Source: Pseudomonas palmensis (GTDB taxonomy: Bacteria > Pseudomonadota > Gammaproteobacteria > Pseudomonadales > Pseudomonadaceae). From it: a stretch of 64,000 bases of DNA. Numbering within the stretch: the stretch's first letter is position 1; each line of letters starts with the position of its first letter. Below are positions 27,133 through 34,533 of the stretch, one piece after another. The stretch lies in contig NZ_JAFKEC010000026.1 in the NCBI RefSeq assembly GCF_017848315.1, positions 1 to 64,000 on the forward strand, in the 5' to 3' direction. Position numbers and translations under genes: made by a program. Below the pieces are notes generated by a model. The model saw nothing but the letters and a program-made list of their open reading frames with translations. It made no database searches and was not told where the DNA came from.

Positions 27133-28407
27133 ATGAGCGGCGACGAGCTGTTCGGCGGCCCGCGGCAAAACCCGGGCAGCGACCCGCAGGGGCTCAAGCG
27201 GGCCTTGCACCGGCACATCATCGATGCCATCGAGGACACCGGCCTCAACCTGCTGGAGGGCGCGCGCCCGGCGCTGGCGCAGTTCGTGGTGGAGCAGGTG
27301 GGCGACTACATCGCGCGTCAGCACCTGGCCGTGTCGCGCTACGAGATGGAGCGCCTGGCCGAGGAGATCGTCGACGAGCTCACCGGCTTCGGCCCGCTTG
27401 AGGTACTGCTGCGCGATGCGGGCGTCACCGAGATCCTGGTCAACGGCCCGCACCGGGTGTTCATCGAGCGCGCGGGCGTGCTGCAGCAGACCGACCTGCG
27501 CTTTATCGACGCGCATCACGTGGAGCGTGTGATGCAGCGCATCCTCGCGCCGTTGGGGCGGCGCCTGGACGAGTCGTCGCCGATGGTCGATGCGCGCATG
27601 CCCGACGGCAGCCGGGTGAATGCGATCATCCCGCCGGTGGCGCTGGACGGGCCGTGCCTGTCGATCCGCAAGTTTCGCAAGGACATGCTCAAGAGCGCCG
27701 ACCTGCTGGCCACCCGCGCCATCGACCAGGCGATCCTCGACTTTCTGCAACGAGCCGTGGGCAAGCGCTGCAACATCCTGGTCAGCGGCGGCACCGGCAC
27801 CGGCAAGACCACCTTGCTGAACATCCTCAGCCAGTTGATCAGCCCCCGTGAACGCCTGGTGACCATCGAGGACGTGGCCGAGCTGCAGCTGGATCACCCG
27901 CACGTGGTACGCCTGGAAACCCGCCCGCCCAATGCCGAGGGGCATGGCGAGATCAAGGCCAGCGAGCTTATTCGCAACGCCCTGCGCATGCGTCCGGACC
28001 GCATCATCCTGGGCGAGATCCGCGGGGTCGAGGTGCTCGATGTACTGACCGCGATGAACACCGGCCACGACGGTTCGATGAGCACGGTGCACGCCAACAA
28101 CGCGCAGGACGCGCTGCTGCGCCTGGAGACCCTGGTGGGCCTGACCGGTCGCCAGGTGGCCGAGAAGACCTTGCGCCAGATGATCTGCGCCGCGCTCGAC
28201 GTGGTGATCCAGCTGGCCCGCCTACCCGATGGCCGTCGCTGCGTGAGTGAGGTGCTGGAGGTGGTGGGGGTGCGCGACGACGTGTATGTCACCAACACGC
28301 TGTTTCGCCTCGACCGGCGCGGCGGCGACGCCTTCCTGCGCGAGGCGGTCAACCCGGCCAGCGACAAGCTGCGCCGTGACCTCAACGATGCGGAGCCCGG
28401 GCCGTGA
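27133..28407 (+). CDS. tadA: Tad pilus secretion ATPase TadA/CpaF
   Basis: The cytoplasmic motor ATPase, 424 residues, of the GspE/VirB11 family. The N-terminal domain leads to the Walker A SGGTGTGKTTLLN near residue 217, an Asp box VTIEDVAELQ, a Walker B region RIILGEIRGVE, and the His box TGHDGSMSTVHANNA, all intact. The start ATG follows the tadZ stop directly. The stop overlaps the GTG start of tadB. It should power both assembly and retraction-like movement of Flp pilins. Confidence 0.97.
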   Translation: MSGDELFGGPRQNPGSDPQGLKRALHRHIIDAIEDTGLNLLEGARPALAQFVVEQVGDYIARQHLAVSRYEMERLAEEIVDELTGFGPLEVLLRDAGVTEILVNGPHRVFIERAGVLQQTDLRFIDAHHVERVMQRILAPLGRRLDESSPMVDARMPDGSRVNAIIPPVALDGPCLSIRKFRKDMLKSADLLATRAIDQAILDFLQRAVGKRCNILVSGGTGTGKTTLLNILSQLISPRERLVTIEDVAELQLDHPHVVRLETRPPNAEGHGEIKASELIRNALRMRPDRIILGEIRGVEVLDVLTAMNTGHDGSMSTVHANNAQDALLRLETLVGLTGRQVAEKTLRQMICAALDVVIQLARLPDGRRCVSEVLEVVGVRDDVYVTNTLFRLDRRGGDAFLREAVNPASDKLRRDLNDAEPGP

Positions 28408-29291
28408 GCGGCGCGGTGTGGTTGTGGCTGGGGGGCGTGGTCATGCTCGGCATCTCGATGCGCCTGTTCTATACCAGCCTGCACCGCTCGGGCAACGAGC
28501 GCATTCTGCAGCGCCTGGGCCAGCACCAGCAGGCCGCCGACAACAGCGGGCCACGTGGCCCCGACTGGCTCGAGCTGATGCTGTTGCGTGCAGGTTTCGA
28601 CCGCCGCAATGATCGGCTGATGGCGTGGGTGGCAGGCTGGCTGCTGCTGGCCGTGTGCGCCGGGCTGTACGGCGGCTGGCCTGGCCTGCTGCTGGTGCTG
28701 CTGGTGGGGCCGTTGCTGTTGCGCCTGTTCCTGGCCTGGCGCTACCAGCACCGGGTACGCCGCCTTATCGAACAGTTGCCGGTGCTGCTCGACCATTGCG
28801 TGCGCAGCCTGAAGGCCGGGCGCACGCTGAGCGATGCGGTGCTGGGGGCCATCGATGCTTCGCGCGAGCCGTTGCTGGGGGCCATGCAGCGGGTCAAGCG
28901 CAACGTGCAGTTGGGGGTGAGCCTGGACGATGCGATGTCGGATCTGGCCGAACTGTATGCGCGCGAAGAGCTGCGCCTGTTCGCCCTGGGCCTGCGCATC
29001 AACCACCGCTATGGCGGCAATGCCAGCGAGTTGCTGGAGAACCTGATCAAGGTGATTCGCGAGCGCGAGCAGGGCGCGCGGCAACTGCGCGCGATGACCG
29101 GTGAAACCCGCATCACCGCCGTGGTGCTGGCGGTGCTGCCGGTCAGCGTGGCCGGCTACTTCATGTTCAGCAACCCCAATTACCTGCTGACCATGTGGCA
29201 TGACAGTGTCGGCCAGCGCCTGCTGTTCAGTGCCTTCGTGCTGCAGGCGCTGGGGTGTCTGGCGCTGTGGCGCATGTTGCGGAGTATCTGA
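28404..29291 (+). CDS. tadB: Tad pilus inner-membrane platform protein TadB
   Basis: A 295-residue polytopic protein with a type II secretion F domain (cytoplasmic block EQLPVLLDHCVRSLKAGRTL, then LGVSLDDAMSDLAE), two helices before it and two after it. With TadC it forms the platform driven by TadA. The start is a GTG within the tadA stop overlap (GTGA), so translation is coupled. The C-terminal helices include VVLAVLPVSVAGYFMFSNP, a TadB hallmark. Confidence 0.93.
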   Translation: MSGAVWLWLGGVVMLGISMRLFYTSLHRSGNERILQRLGQHQQAADNSGPRGPDWLELMLLRAGFDRRNDRLMAWVAGWLLLAVCAGLYGGWPGLLLVLLVGPLLLRLFLAWRYQHRVRRLIEQLPVLLDHCVRSLKAGRTLSDAVLGAIDASREPLLGAMQRVKRNVQLGVSLDDAMSDLAELYAREELRLFALGLRINHRYGGNASELLENLIKVIREREQGARQLRAMTGETRITAVVLAVLPVSVAGYFMFSNPNYLLTMWHDSVGQRLLFSAFVLQALGCLALWRMLRSI

Positions 29292-29292
29292 G

Positions 29293-30177
29293 ATGGCCTT
29301 GTTGCTCAGTGCGGTGTTGTTGTTTGGCGCGTTCGCCCTGCTGCTGGGTCAGTGGCTGCGTCAGCGGCGCAGCCAGCGCCTGGTGGAGCAACGCCTGCAG
29401 GGGCGTGCGCCGGACGAGCCGGCACTGCGCGGCTGGTTGCAGCGCATGGGCGACAGCCGGCTGGGGCAGCGTTCGCTGAACCTGGACGGCGAGACCCGCC
29501 AGTTGCTCGACCGGGTGGGTTGGCGGCGTTCGCGCCAGCGCTCGCTGTTCGCGGCCTGCCAGGTGGGCTTGCCGCTATGCCTGATGGGGGCGGCGGTGCT
29601 GGTGCAGGAGGTGTTCTTTCGCGAGAGCCGTTCGCCCTGGTTGTTCCCGCTGATGGGGCTGGGGTTGGGCTACCTGCTGCCCAAGCGGTTGCTGGCGCTG
29701 CTGGCGGCACGCCGTCAGCGCCAGGTGGCGCAGGAGGTGTCGACCTTCATACCGCTGCTGCGCATCATGTTCGAGTCGGGCCTGGCGGTGGAGCAGAGCC
29801 TGCGCCTGCTGAGCCTGGAGGGGCAGCGCCTGCTGCCGGTGCTGAGCGAGGAGTTGCGGCTGTTGCTGGCACGGGTCGATTCGGGGCTGGCGCTGGCCCC
29901 GGAGCTGGAGAAGACCGCGCAGTTGCTGGGGGTGGAGGCGTTCAGCGACACCTGCATCATCCTGCGCCAGTTGCTGACCCAGGGGGGCGGGGCGATGAAG
30001 TCGCTGCTGGCACTCAAGCAACTGCTCGATGACCGGCGCCTGACCACCTTGCAGGAACGGATTTCGAAGATGTCGGGAAAGATGTCGGCAGTGATGATGC
30101 TGTTTCTGTTCCCGGCGTTGCTGATCGTACTCGCCGGCCCGGGCTTCACCGCCCTGGCCAGGGCATTCGGGGCTTGA
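29293..30177 (+). CDS. tadC: Tad pilus inner-membrane platform protein TadC
   Basis: A 294-residue protein similar in plan to TadB: one N-terminal helix, two central helices, the cytoplasmic T2SSF block (EVSTFIPLLRIMFESGLAVE, FSDTCIILRQLLTQGG) and a C-terminal helix after the motif KMSGKMSAVMMLFLFPALL, which is typical of TadC. I chose the ATG at 29293, one base after the tadB stop, over an earlier in-frame start inside tadB. Confidence 0.93.
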   Translation: MALLLSAVLLFGAFALLLGQWLRQRRSQRLVEQRLQGRAPDEPALRGWLQRMGDSRLGQRSLNLDGETRQLLDRVGWRRSRQRSLFAACQVGLPLCLMGAAVLVQEVFFRESRSPWLFPLMGLGLGYLLPKRLLALLAARRQRQVAQEVSTFIPLLRIMFESGLAVEQSLRLLSLEGQRLLPVLSEELRLLLARVDSGLALAPELEKTAQLLGVEAFSDTCIILRQLLTQGGGAMKSLLALKQLLDDRRLTTLQERISKMSGKMSAVMMLFLFPALLIVLAGPGFTALARAFGA

Positions 30178-30191
30178 GAGGAGTGGACGCA

Positions 30192-30875
30192 ATGAAGGCA
30201 TGCATCGCGGCGCTGGGGTTGTTGTTGCTCGGTGGTTGCGCCACGGATGGCTCGGCGCCGTGGCTGGCCATGCCGGGCTCGACGGCCAGTTGTGCCAAGC
30301 CCGATTCGAGCCAGGAGCTGTCGCTGAACATGGCCGACGAGATGCTTGCCGACGGGCGCCCGCATGCCAGCCTTGCGCACCTGGAGGCGCTGCCGGCCGA
30401 TCTGGCCCAGGTGCGGGTGCGCAAGGCCAAGGTGCTGCGCCTGCTTGGACGCAGCGAGGCCGAGCCGCTGTACCGCAGCCTGCTCGGCGGGTGCCTGGCG
30501 GCCGAGGGTGAGCATGGGCTGGGGCAGATGGCGGCGGCCCGTGGCGACAACGCGCAGGCGCTGCAGCATCTGCAACGGGCCATGCAACTGGCCCCCACCG
30601 ACGAGAAGATCCGCAACGACCTGGGGGTGGTGTACCTGAACCAGGGCAAGCTGGAGCAGGCGCGATTCGAGTTTCTGACCGCAATCGAACTCAAGGACAG
30701 CGACCGTCTGGCGGCGGTCAACCTGGTGACCTTGCTGCTGTACCAGGACAAGTGGCAGCAGGCGGCCGACCTGGTGAGCCGGCTGGGCCTGAGTGCGGCG
30801 CAATTCAACGAAGCGCAGGCGCGCGCCCAACAACTCAAACCTGGCAGTGTGGCTGCCGTGCAGAGGTCGTCATGA
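30192..30875 (+). CDS. tadD: TadD TPR-repeat lipoprotein
   Basis: A 227-residue lipoprotein (lipobox LLGGC, C16) with tetratricopeptide repeats from about residue 45 onward; the clearest is NAQALQHLQRAMQLAPTDEK followed by a second unit starting IRNDLGVVYLNQGKLEQARF. It is thought to pilot the secretin to the outer membrane. The ATG at 30192 follows GAGAGGAGTG. Its stop overlaps the next start (ATGA). Confidence 0.92.
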   Translation: MKACIAALGLLLLGGCATDGSAPWLAMPGSTASCAKPDSSQELSLNMADEMLADGRPHASLAHLEALPADLAQVRVRKAKVLRLLGRSEAEPLYRSLLGGCLAAEGEHGLGQMAAARGDNAQALQHLQRAMQLAPTDEKIRNDLGVVYLNQGKLEQARFEFLTAIELKDSDRLAAVNLVTLLLYQDKWQQAADLVSRLGLSAAQFNEAQARAQQLKPGSVAAVQRSS

Positions 30876-31129
30876 ACAGTCGGATACTGGTGATGCTGGT
30901 AGTGCTGCCGGGCCTTGCCCAAGCGATCGAGCCCGGGCCTTCGTCCAGGGCACAGTCGGCCACCGAGGCGTGGTTGCAGGTGCAGGCCAGCGGCGCGCAG
31001 GCCTCCAAGACCCCGCAGAGCGCCACGCCCAAGGAGCGCGACCAGAGCATGCAACGCTGGCTGGATACCTACAAATACGTGATTCCGGATTTCTTCCGGT
31101 GGGAGAAGACCAGCAATAGCGACAAGTGA
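30872..31129 (+). CDS. DUF3613 family small secreted protein of the Tad locus
   Basis: An 85-residue protein with a cleavable signal peptide (MNSRILVMLVVLPGLAQA). The mature part is short, hydrophilic and ends in a conserved-looking block RYLDTYKY-like (here RWLDTYKYVIPDFFRWE). It corresponds to PA4298 by position at the 3' end of the tad operon. Function unknown; co-occurrence with tad genes suggests a periplasmic accessory. It overlaps tadD by four bases and is followed by a hairpin. Confidence 0.85.
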   Translation: MNSRILVMLVVLPGLAQAIEPGPSSRAQSATEAWLQVQASGAQASKTPQSATPKERDQSMQRWLDTYKYVIPDFFRWEKTSNSDK

Positions 31130-31144
31130 GTCATGCCCAAGAAA

Positions 31145-31166
31145 AAGCCCAGCGTCGGCTGGGCTT
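31145..31166. terminator. Bidirectional terminator between the tad operon and the minus-strand genes
   Basis: AAGCCCAGC (31145-31153) pairs perfectly with GCTGGGCTT (31158-31166) around a four-base loop. Read on the minus strand, the hairpin is followed by TTTTTC, a proper T tract, so it best ends the minus-strand transcript; on the plus strand the T tract is weak. Confidence 0.8.
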
Positions 31167-31169
31167 CAT

Positions 31170-31298
31170 TCACGATTTGGGCTTGGCGGAGAAGTTTCTG
31201 AGCACCATGCTCTTGAGGGCTTCCCGGGTTTGCTCGGAGGAGCGCTTGCTGGGGCTCTCTTCCTTGTATCTGGTTTTTAGTACTTTTAGGGAGGTCAT
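31170..31298 (-). CDS. 42-residue basic hypothetical protein
   Basis: A short frame starting at the ATG at 31298 with GGAGC eight bases upstream and ending just before the terminator. It reads MTSLKVLKTRYKEESPSKRS and ends NFSAKPKS: strongly basic and hydrophilic, no hydrophobic helix, no cysteine. It follows the membrane/GAF-like gene on the same strand by 38 bases, and the terminator position (ending this frame, not the larger gene) argues that it is really translated. Base composition is AT-richer than the pilus genes. Function unknown. Confidence 0.5.
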   Translation of the reverse strand: MTSLKVLKTRYKEESPSKRSSEQTREALKSMVLRNFSAKPKS

Positions 31299-31336
31299 CT
31301 ACGGCTCCTGAAAGTAATGAAAATATACGCTGAGTG

Positions 31337-32503
31337 TCATGTTTCAGGTTCTATTTGCGCTAGGGATACTAGCATTTTCCCGAAATGATAGCAAATCGGC
31401 TCCAGAAGTTGAGCAAAGTTCATCGCGCTGTCTTCATCGCGGAAAATCCCCTTTTTGTTGCGGTATATATTCATTACGGCAATGGTTTCATAGACAGGGA
31501 GTTGTTCCGCATCCGCCTCGCGTCGAACCTGAATGGGAATGGAGAGTATCGACTGGGCTTCTTCTATATCGTTGTAATACTCCAGTACATCAAGTTTGAA
31601 GCGATTGCAGAACTCGCGGTTCTTGTATGCAAGATTGTCCAGAAACAGAGATATTTCGCTTTGGGTATGGTGCAGGTATTGCGCCATACCGAAACTGGCG
31701 CACATGGGGGCGCCGGGGATGATGGGTTGCGTTGTGAAACCGGCATAACCCTGTTCGACATAAGGGAAGCAAATCGGCTCTTTTATGAAGTCGTCCCGCT
31801 CGCCGAACTCGACTTTGGTAGACACCGTGAAAGTCGTATCTTCAAGCACCAGGATGCCACTGCACTTTGCAAGTTTGCCAAGTGTTGAGTTGTTGTACAG
31901 AAATAGCTTGCTGGAATCGATGATGCGGGCAATGTTGTCCATGCTGCCGTCGGCAAGCGTTACCGTATCGAGAAAACCCGATGGCACCAGGGTCATGATG
32001 TTGGCTCGATAGACCGACGACTTGCCTTCATTGCCATCCCAGTCCTTGGCCAGCGACAACACACCGTGCAGGCACTCGCGCATCAGCTTGTGGACCACGT
32101 CGGGTTTGGGCGCCTCGCTGTTGAGCTCCGCTTTGATTTCCAGACGCCGGGCGCCGAGGATACGCATGTAGGCAGAGTAGTTTCCGAGAAACGACTTTGA
32201 CGGAGTGCTTTTTATGTAACTGTGCAGTTGGCTGCGCGCCGAGTTGTTTTCCCGGTTGACGGCTATTTCCCGTAGCAACAGGAACAGGCCGAGGTAGAGC
32301 AACAGCCTGAATGCCGTGGACGCTTCATTCAGCGGCGCCCCCTCGCAGGTGGGTAACAGCCCAAGGCACAGGTTGTTGAACTGTCCTGTTATTGCCGAGC
32401 TGTAAAGGGAGATGTAAGCACCCACCAGAACGGTAGCGAAAATGGCGATAGAGCCGAAGAACGCACCGCTGGGGGCAAACAGCCCTTTGAGAAATGAAGT
32501 CAT
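31337..32503 (-). CDS. Two-helix membrane protein with GAF-like cytoplasmic domain
   Basis: A 388-residue protein I do not recognise by name. Hydrophobic segments at about 12-35 and 64-79 flank a short periplasmic loop with two cysteines (C46, C53). The remaining 300 residues look cytoplasmic and read like a GAF sensor: a hydrophobic strand SGILVLEDTTFTVST, a GFTTQPIIPGAPMC stretch, then ILSIPIQVRR and ETIAVMNIYRNKKGIFRDED, the usual GAF finish. The region is AT-richer than its surroundings (29 of 60 bases G or C at 31381-31440, 24 of 60 at 31321-31380). I start at the ATG at 32503, just before the first helix; a longer TTG-initiated form is possible. No catalytic domain follows. Confidence 0.72.
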   Translation of the reverse strand: MTSFLKGLFAPSGAFFGSIAIFATVLVGAYISLYSSAITGQFNNLCLGLLPTCEGAPLNEASTAFRLLLYLGLFLLLREIAVNRENNSARSQLHSYIKSTPSKSFLGNYSAYMRILGARRLEIKAELNSEAPKPDVVHKLMRECLHGVLSLAKDWDGNEGKSSVYRANIMTLVPSGFLDTVTLADGSMDNIARIIDSSKLFLYNNSTLGKLAKCSGILVLEDTTFTVSTKVEFGERDDFIKEPICFPYVEQGYAGFTTQPIIPGAPMCASFGMAQYLHHTQSEISLFLDNLAYKNREFCNRFKLDVLEYYNDIEEAQSILSIPIQVRREADAEQLPVYETIAVMNIYRNKKGIFRDEDSAMNFAQLLEPICYHFGKMLVSLAQIEPET

Positions 32504-32591
32504 GCTTGAGCAGGCCACACATCGACGAGAAGTGGCCCGGATTCTTGCATAGCCCAAGGGGGCTGGCATATCCAATTTGTTTCAGGTTTCA

Positions 32592-32621
32592 CCGCTGCCT
32601 TCGAAGGCTCGAAGGCAGCGG
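32592..32621 (-). terminator. Perfect 13-base hairpin after pprB
   Basis: CCGCTGCCTTCGA (32592-32604) pairs with TCGAAGGCAGCGG (32609-32621) around four bases, eight bases beyond the pprB stop. There is no T tract after it, so it may slow or end transcription only with help, or protect the messenger 3' end. Confidence 0.6.
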
Positions 32622-32629
32622 CGACCTGT

Positions 32630-33409
32630 TCAATGCGCCGTTATGCGCTGACGCAGCGCCGAGGGGTTGGGCGCCAGCGCCAGGGCCAGCTGGGTGCGGT
32701 TGTGCATGTGGGTCAGGCGCAGCACCTGCGACACATACAGCTTCACCGTGTTCTCGGTGATGCCCAGCTCGCAGGCGATCTGATAGTTGGTCTGGCCCTT
32801 GCCCACCAGCCGCGCGACGTCCAGCTGGCGCGGTGACAGCTGGTCGAAGATCGCCGGCATGCTCTCGGCTGCCGTTGCATCCTCGCCACCCAGGCCCGTG
32901 CCCACCACCTGCTCGCGGGCCTTGCCCAGGTCCTGGTAGAGGTCGTCGATGGATTCGGCCAGGTACTGCAGCTTCTGGTTGAGGTGGCCCAGGTGCTGGA
33001 AGTTCTTCTGACGCTCCAGCAACGCGGTCTCCTGGCGCTTGAGCCCCTCGAGCAATTCGGGGAGGTCCACCGGCTTCTGGTAGTAGTCGGCGAACCCCTC
33101 GCGCAGCGCCTTGATCACATCCTGCTTCTCGGCCCGCCCGGTGAGCATGATCGCCTCGAAGATCCGTTGCTTGCCGGCAATGGCCTTGAGCGCCTTGACC
33201 AGCTCGATGCCGTCACGCTCGGGCATGTGCAGGTCGCACAGCACCAGGCCGATTGCCGGGTCTTCGGTAAACCGCTCGATGGCCTGCTGGCTGCTGTGGC
33301 ACGGTACGCACCGGTACCCGCTGCCCTCGATGAATTCACACAGCTCTTCGACGATCAACGGCTGGTCGTCGACGATCAACACCTTGAATGGACTCACTGG
33401 CTTGTTCAC
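32630..33409 (-). CDS. pprB: Response regulator PprB (LuxR-type output)
   Basis: A 259-residue transcription regulator, the expected activator of the Flp/Tad genes. The receiver has VDDQ, the phosphoacceptor in LCDLHMPERDG, a TGRAE switch and a QKPVDL lysine. A coiled linker (about 135-190) leads to a LuxR/NarL helix-turn-helix: LSPRQLDVARLVGKGQTNYQ followed by ITENTVKLYVSQVL. The start is the GTG at 33409 (VNKPVSPFKVL), with GGGAG seven bases before it; the longer frame to 33511 adds unrelated residues. The cognate kinase pprA lies 1.1 kb away on the other strand. Confidence 0.92.
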   Translation of the reverse strand: MNKPVSPFKVLIVDDQPLIVEELCEFIEGSGYRCVPCHSSQQAIERFTEDPAIGLVLCDLHMPERDGIELVKALKAIAGKQRIFEAIMLTGRAEKQDVIKALREGFADYYQKPVDLPELLEGLKRQETALLERQKNFQHLGHLNQKLQYLAESIDDLYQDLGKAREQVVGTGLGGEDATAAESMPAIFDQLSPRQLDVARLVGKGQTNYQIACELGITENTVKLYVSQVLRLTHMHNRTQLALALAPNPSALRQRITAH

Positions 33410-33481
33410 ACGCAACTCCCTGCTGACGTGCCCTTCCTGGTACGGCCATGAAGCTTGTGGTATCGAGGGGCAGTGACTAGA

Positions 33482-33511
33482 AAAATAGACGCAGTTGGCG
33501 GCTATGTACAA
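33482..33511 (-). promoter_or_regulatory. Candidate pprB promoter and TGTACA repeats
   Basis: On the minus strand TTGTAC (33511-33506) and TATTTT (33487-33482) are 18 bases apart, about 75 bases before the pprB start. TGTACA, itself a palindrome, occurs at 33505-33510 and again at 33516-33521, five bases apart, and could be an operator. Pattern match only. Confidence 0.4.
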
Positions 33512-33543
33512 CGTATGTACAGCAGGTTAGACGGGTTGTTCGA

Positions 33544-34014
33544 TCAATGGATCCATACCGCAGCCAATAAAAAACCGGCCAGCACGAAGGGGGCGAAGGG
33601 CTGTTTTTTTGACGCTTCTTCGATCACCTGCCTGAAGCGTTGCTTAACCTTCTGACTCAGAAGGGACCACAGCCAGCGGCGGCTGAGCAACCAGATCACC
33701 ACCGCCACCCCGGCACCGATGAAGGTGCCCAGCAGGTACATCCGATCAGTGGCAAGCGCCAACGCACCCAGCAGTTTCACATCGGCGGCGCCCAGGCGCC
33801 CGAGCATGTAGCCGGGCAGGGTCAGCAGCATCACGATCAGCAGCGCCCAGCCGCCCTCGCTGGCATCGGCGCCGATCCAGGTGTGCCCGGTGATGAAGAG
33901 ATAGGCCAGGGCGCAGGCTGCGGCGCCAAGGGTCAAGGTGTTGTTGATCTGCCTTTCTCGGGCATCCTGTTCGGCACACAATGCGAGCCACAGCAGCAGG
34001 ACGATGCTTTGCAT
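33544..34014 (-). CDS. fppA: Type IVb prepilin peptidase FppA (TadV/CpaA)
   Basis: A 156-residue inner-membrane aspartate protease of the A24 family that trims Flp and the minor pilins. It has the short form without the N-methylase domain. The two catalytic aspartates are seen in CAEQDARER (D17) and in the variant GxGD motif GRLGAADVK (near D78). Several hydrophobic helices follow. It sits between pprB and the TadE-like gene as PA4295 does. Start ATG at 34014. Confidence 0.93.
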   Translation of the reverse strand: MQSIVLLLWLALCAEQDARERQINNTLTLGAAACALAYLFITGHTWIGADASEGGWALLIVMLLTLPGYMLGRLGAADVKLLGALALATDRMYLLGTFIGAGVAVVIWLLSRRWLWSLLSQKVKQRFRQVIEEASKKQPFAPFVLAGFLLAAVWIH

Positions 34015-34089
34015 AGGCGAAATGCCATCCCTTGGTCGTGATTGATTCTATGCTTGATTGCGGGTGTCATTGTCAGGGTAGACGCGATC

Positions 34090-34533
34090 ATGAAAGCAGG
34101 CCTTGCAAGACGGCAAAAAGGTGCGGCGGCGATCGAATTCGCCGCCGTGTTCGTGGTGTTCTTCGCGGTGTTCTACGGGGTGGTCAGCTACGCTCTGCCA
34201 CTGCTGATGCTGCAGTCGTTCCACCAGGCCAGCAGCGAGGCGGTGCGTCGCTGCATGGCGCTGGACCCGACCAGCGCCACCTACCGCACCGATGTGCCGG
34301 CACTGGCCCGCGAGGTACTGGCCCAGCAGCTGGCGTGGATGCCGGGAACGCTGAAGTTCCAGCCCGGCACCGACGCGGTCGTGACCCTGAGCAACACCAA
34401 CCTGCTGACCGTGCGCATCAACTACGCCAAGGCCCGGCTCACGACGGTGCTGCCGGTGCTCGACCTGCCGGTGGTGGGCGAGGTGCCACGCCTGCCGGCA
34501 ACCCTTGGCGCCACCGCGAGCCTTCAGCTTTGA
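34090..34533 (+). CDS. TadE-like minor pilin
   Basis: A 147-residue pseudopilin of the TadE/TadF type, counterpart of PA4294. The N-terminus MKAGLARRQKG ends in the peptidase site G/A, followed by AAAIEFAAVFVVFFAVFYGV, with glutamate at +5, so FppA should process it. The C-terminal 100 residues are a variable periplasmic domain without cysteines besides one. I take the ATG at 34090; a frame opening at 34042 would place 16 odd residues before it. The stop overlaps the next gene's start. Confidence 0.85.
   Translation: MKAGLARRQKGAAAIEFAAVFVVFFAVFYGVVSYALPLLMLQSFHQASSEAVRRCMALDPTSATYRTDVPALAREVLAQQLAWMPGTLKFQPGTDAVVTLSNTNLLTVRINYAKARLTTVLPVLDLPVVGEVPRLPATLGATASLQL

Noticed and set aside
26278..29201. 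Long minus-strand frames across tadZ, tadA and tadB
   Set aside because: Shadows of overlapping, well-recognised pilus genes.
31126..31311. 61-codon plus-strand frame after the DUF3613 gene
   Set aside because: It runs through the terminator hairpin and opposite the 42-residue frame, and has no ribosome binding site that fits.
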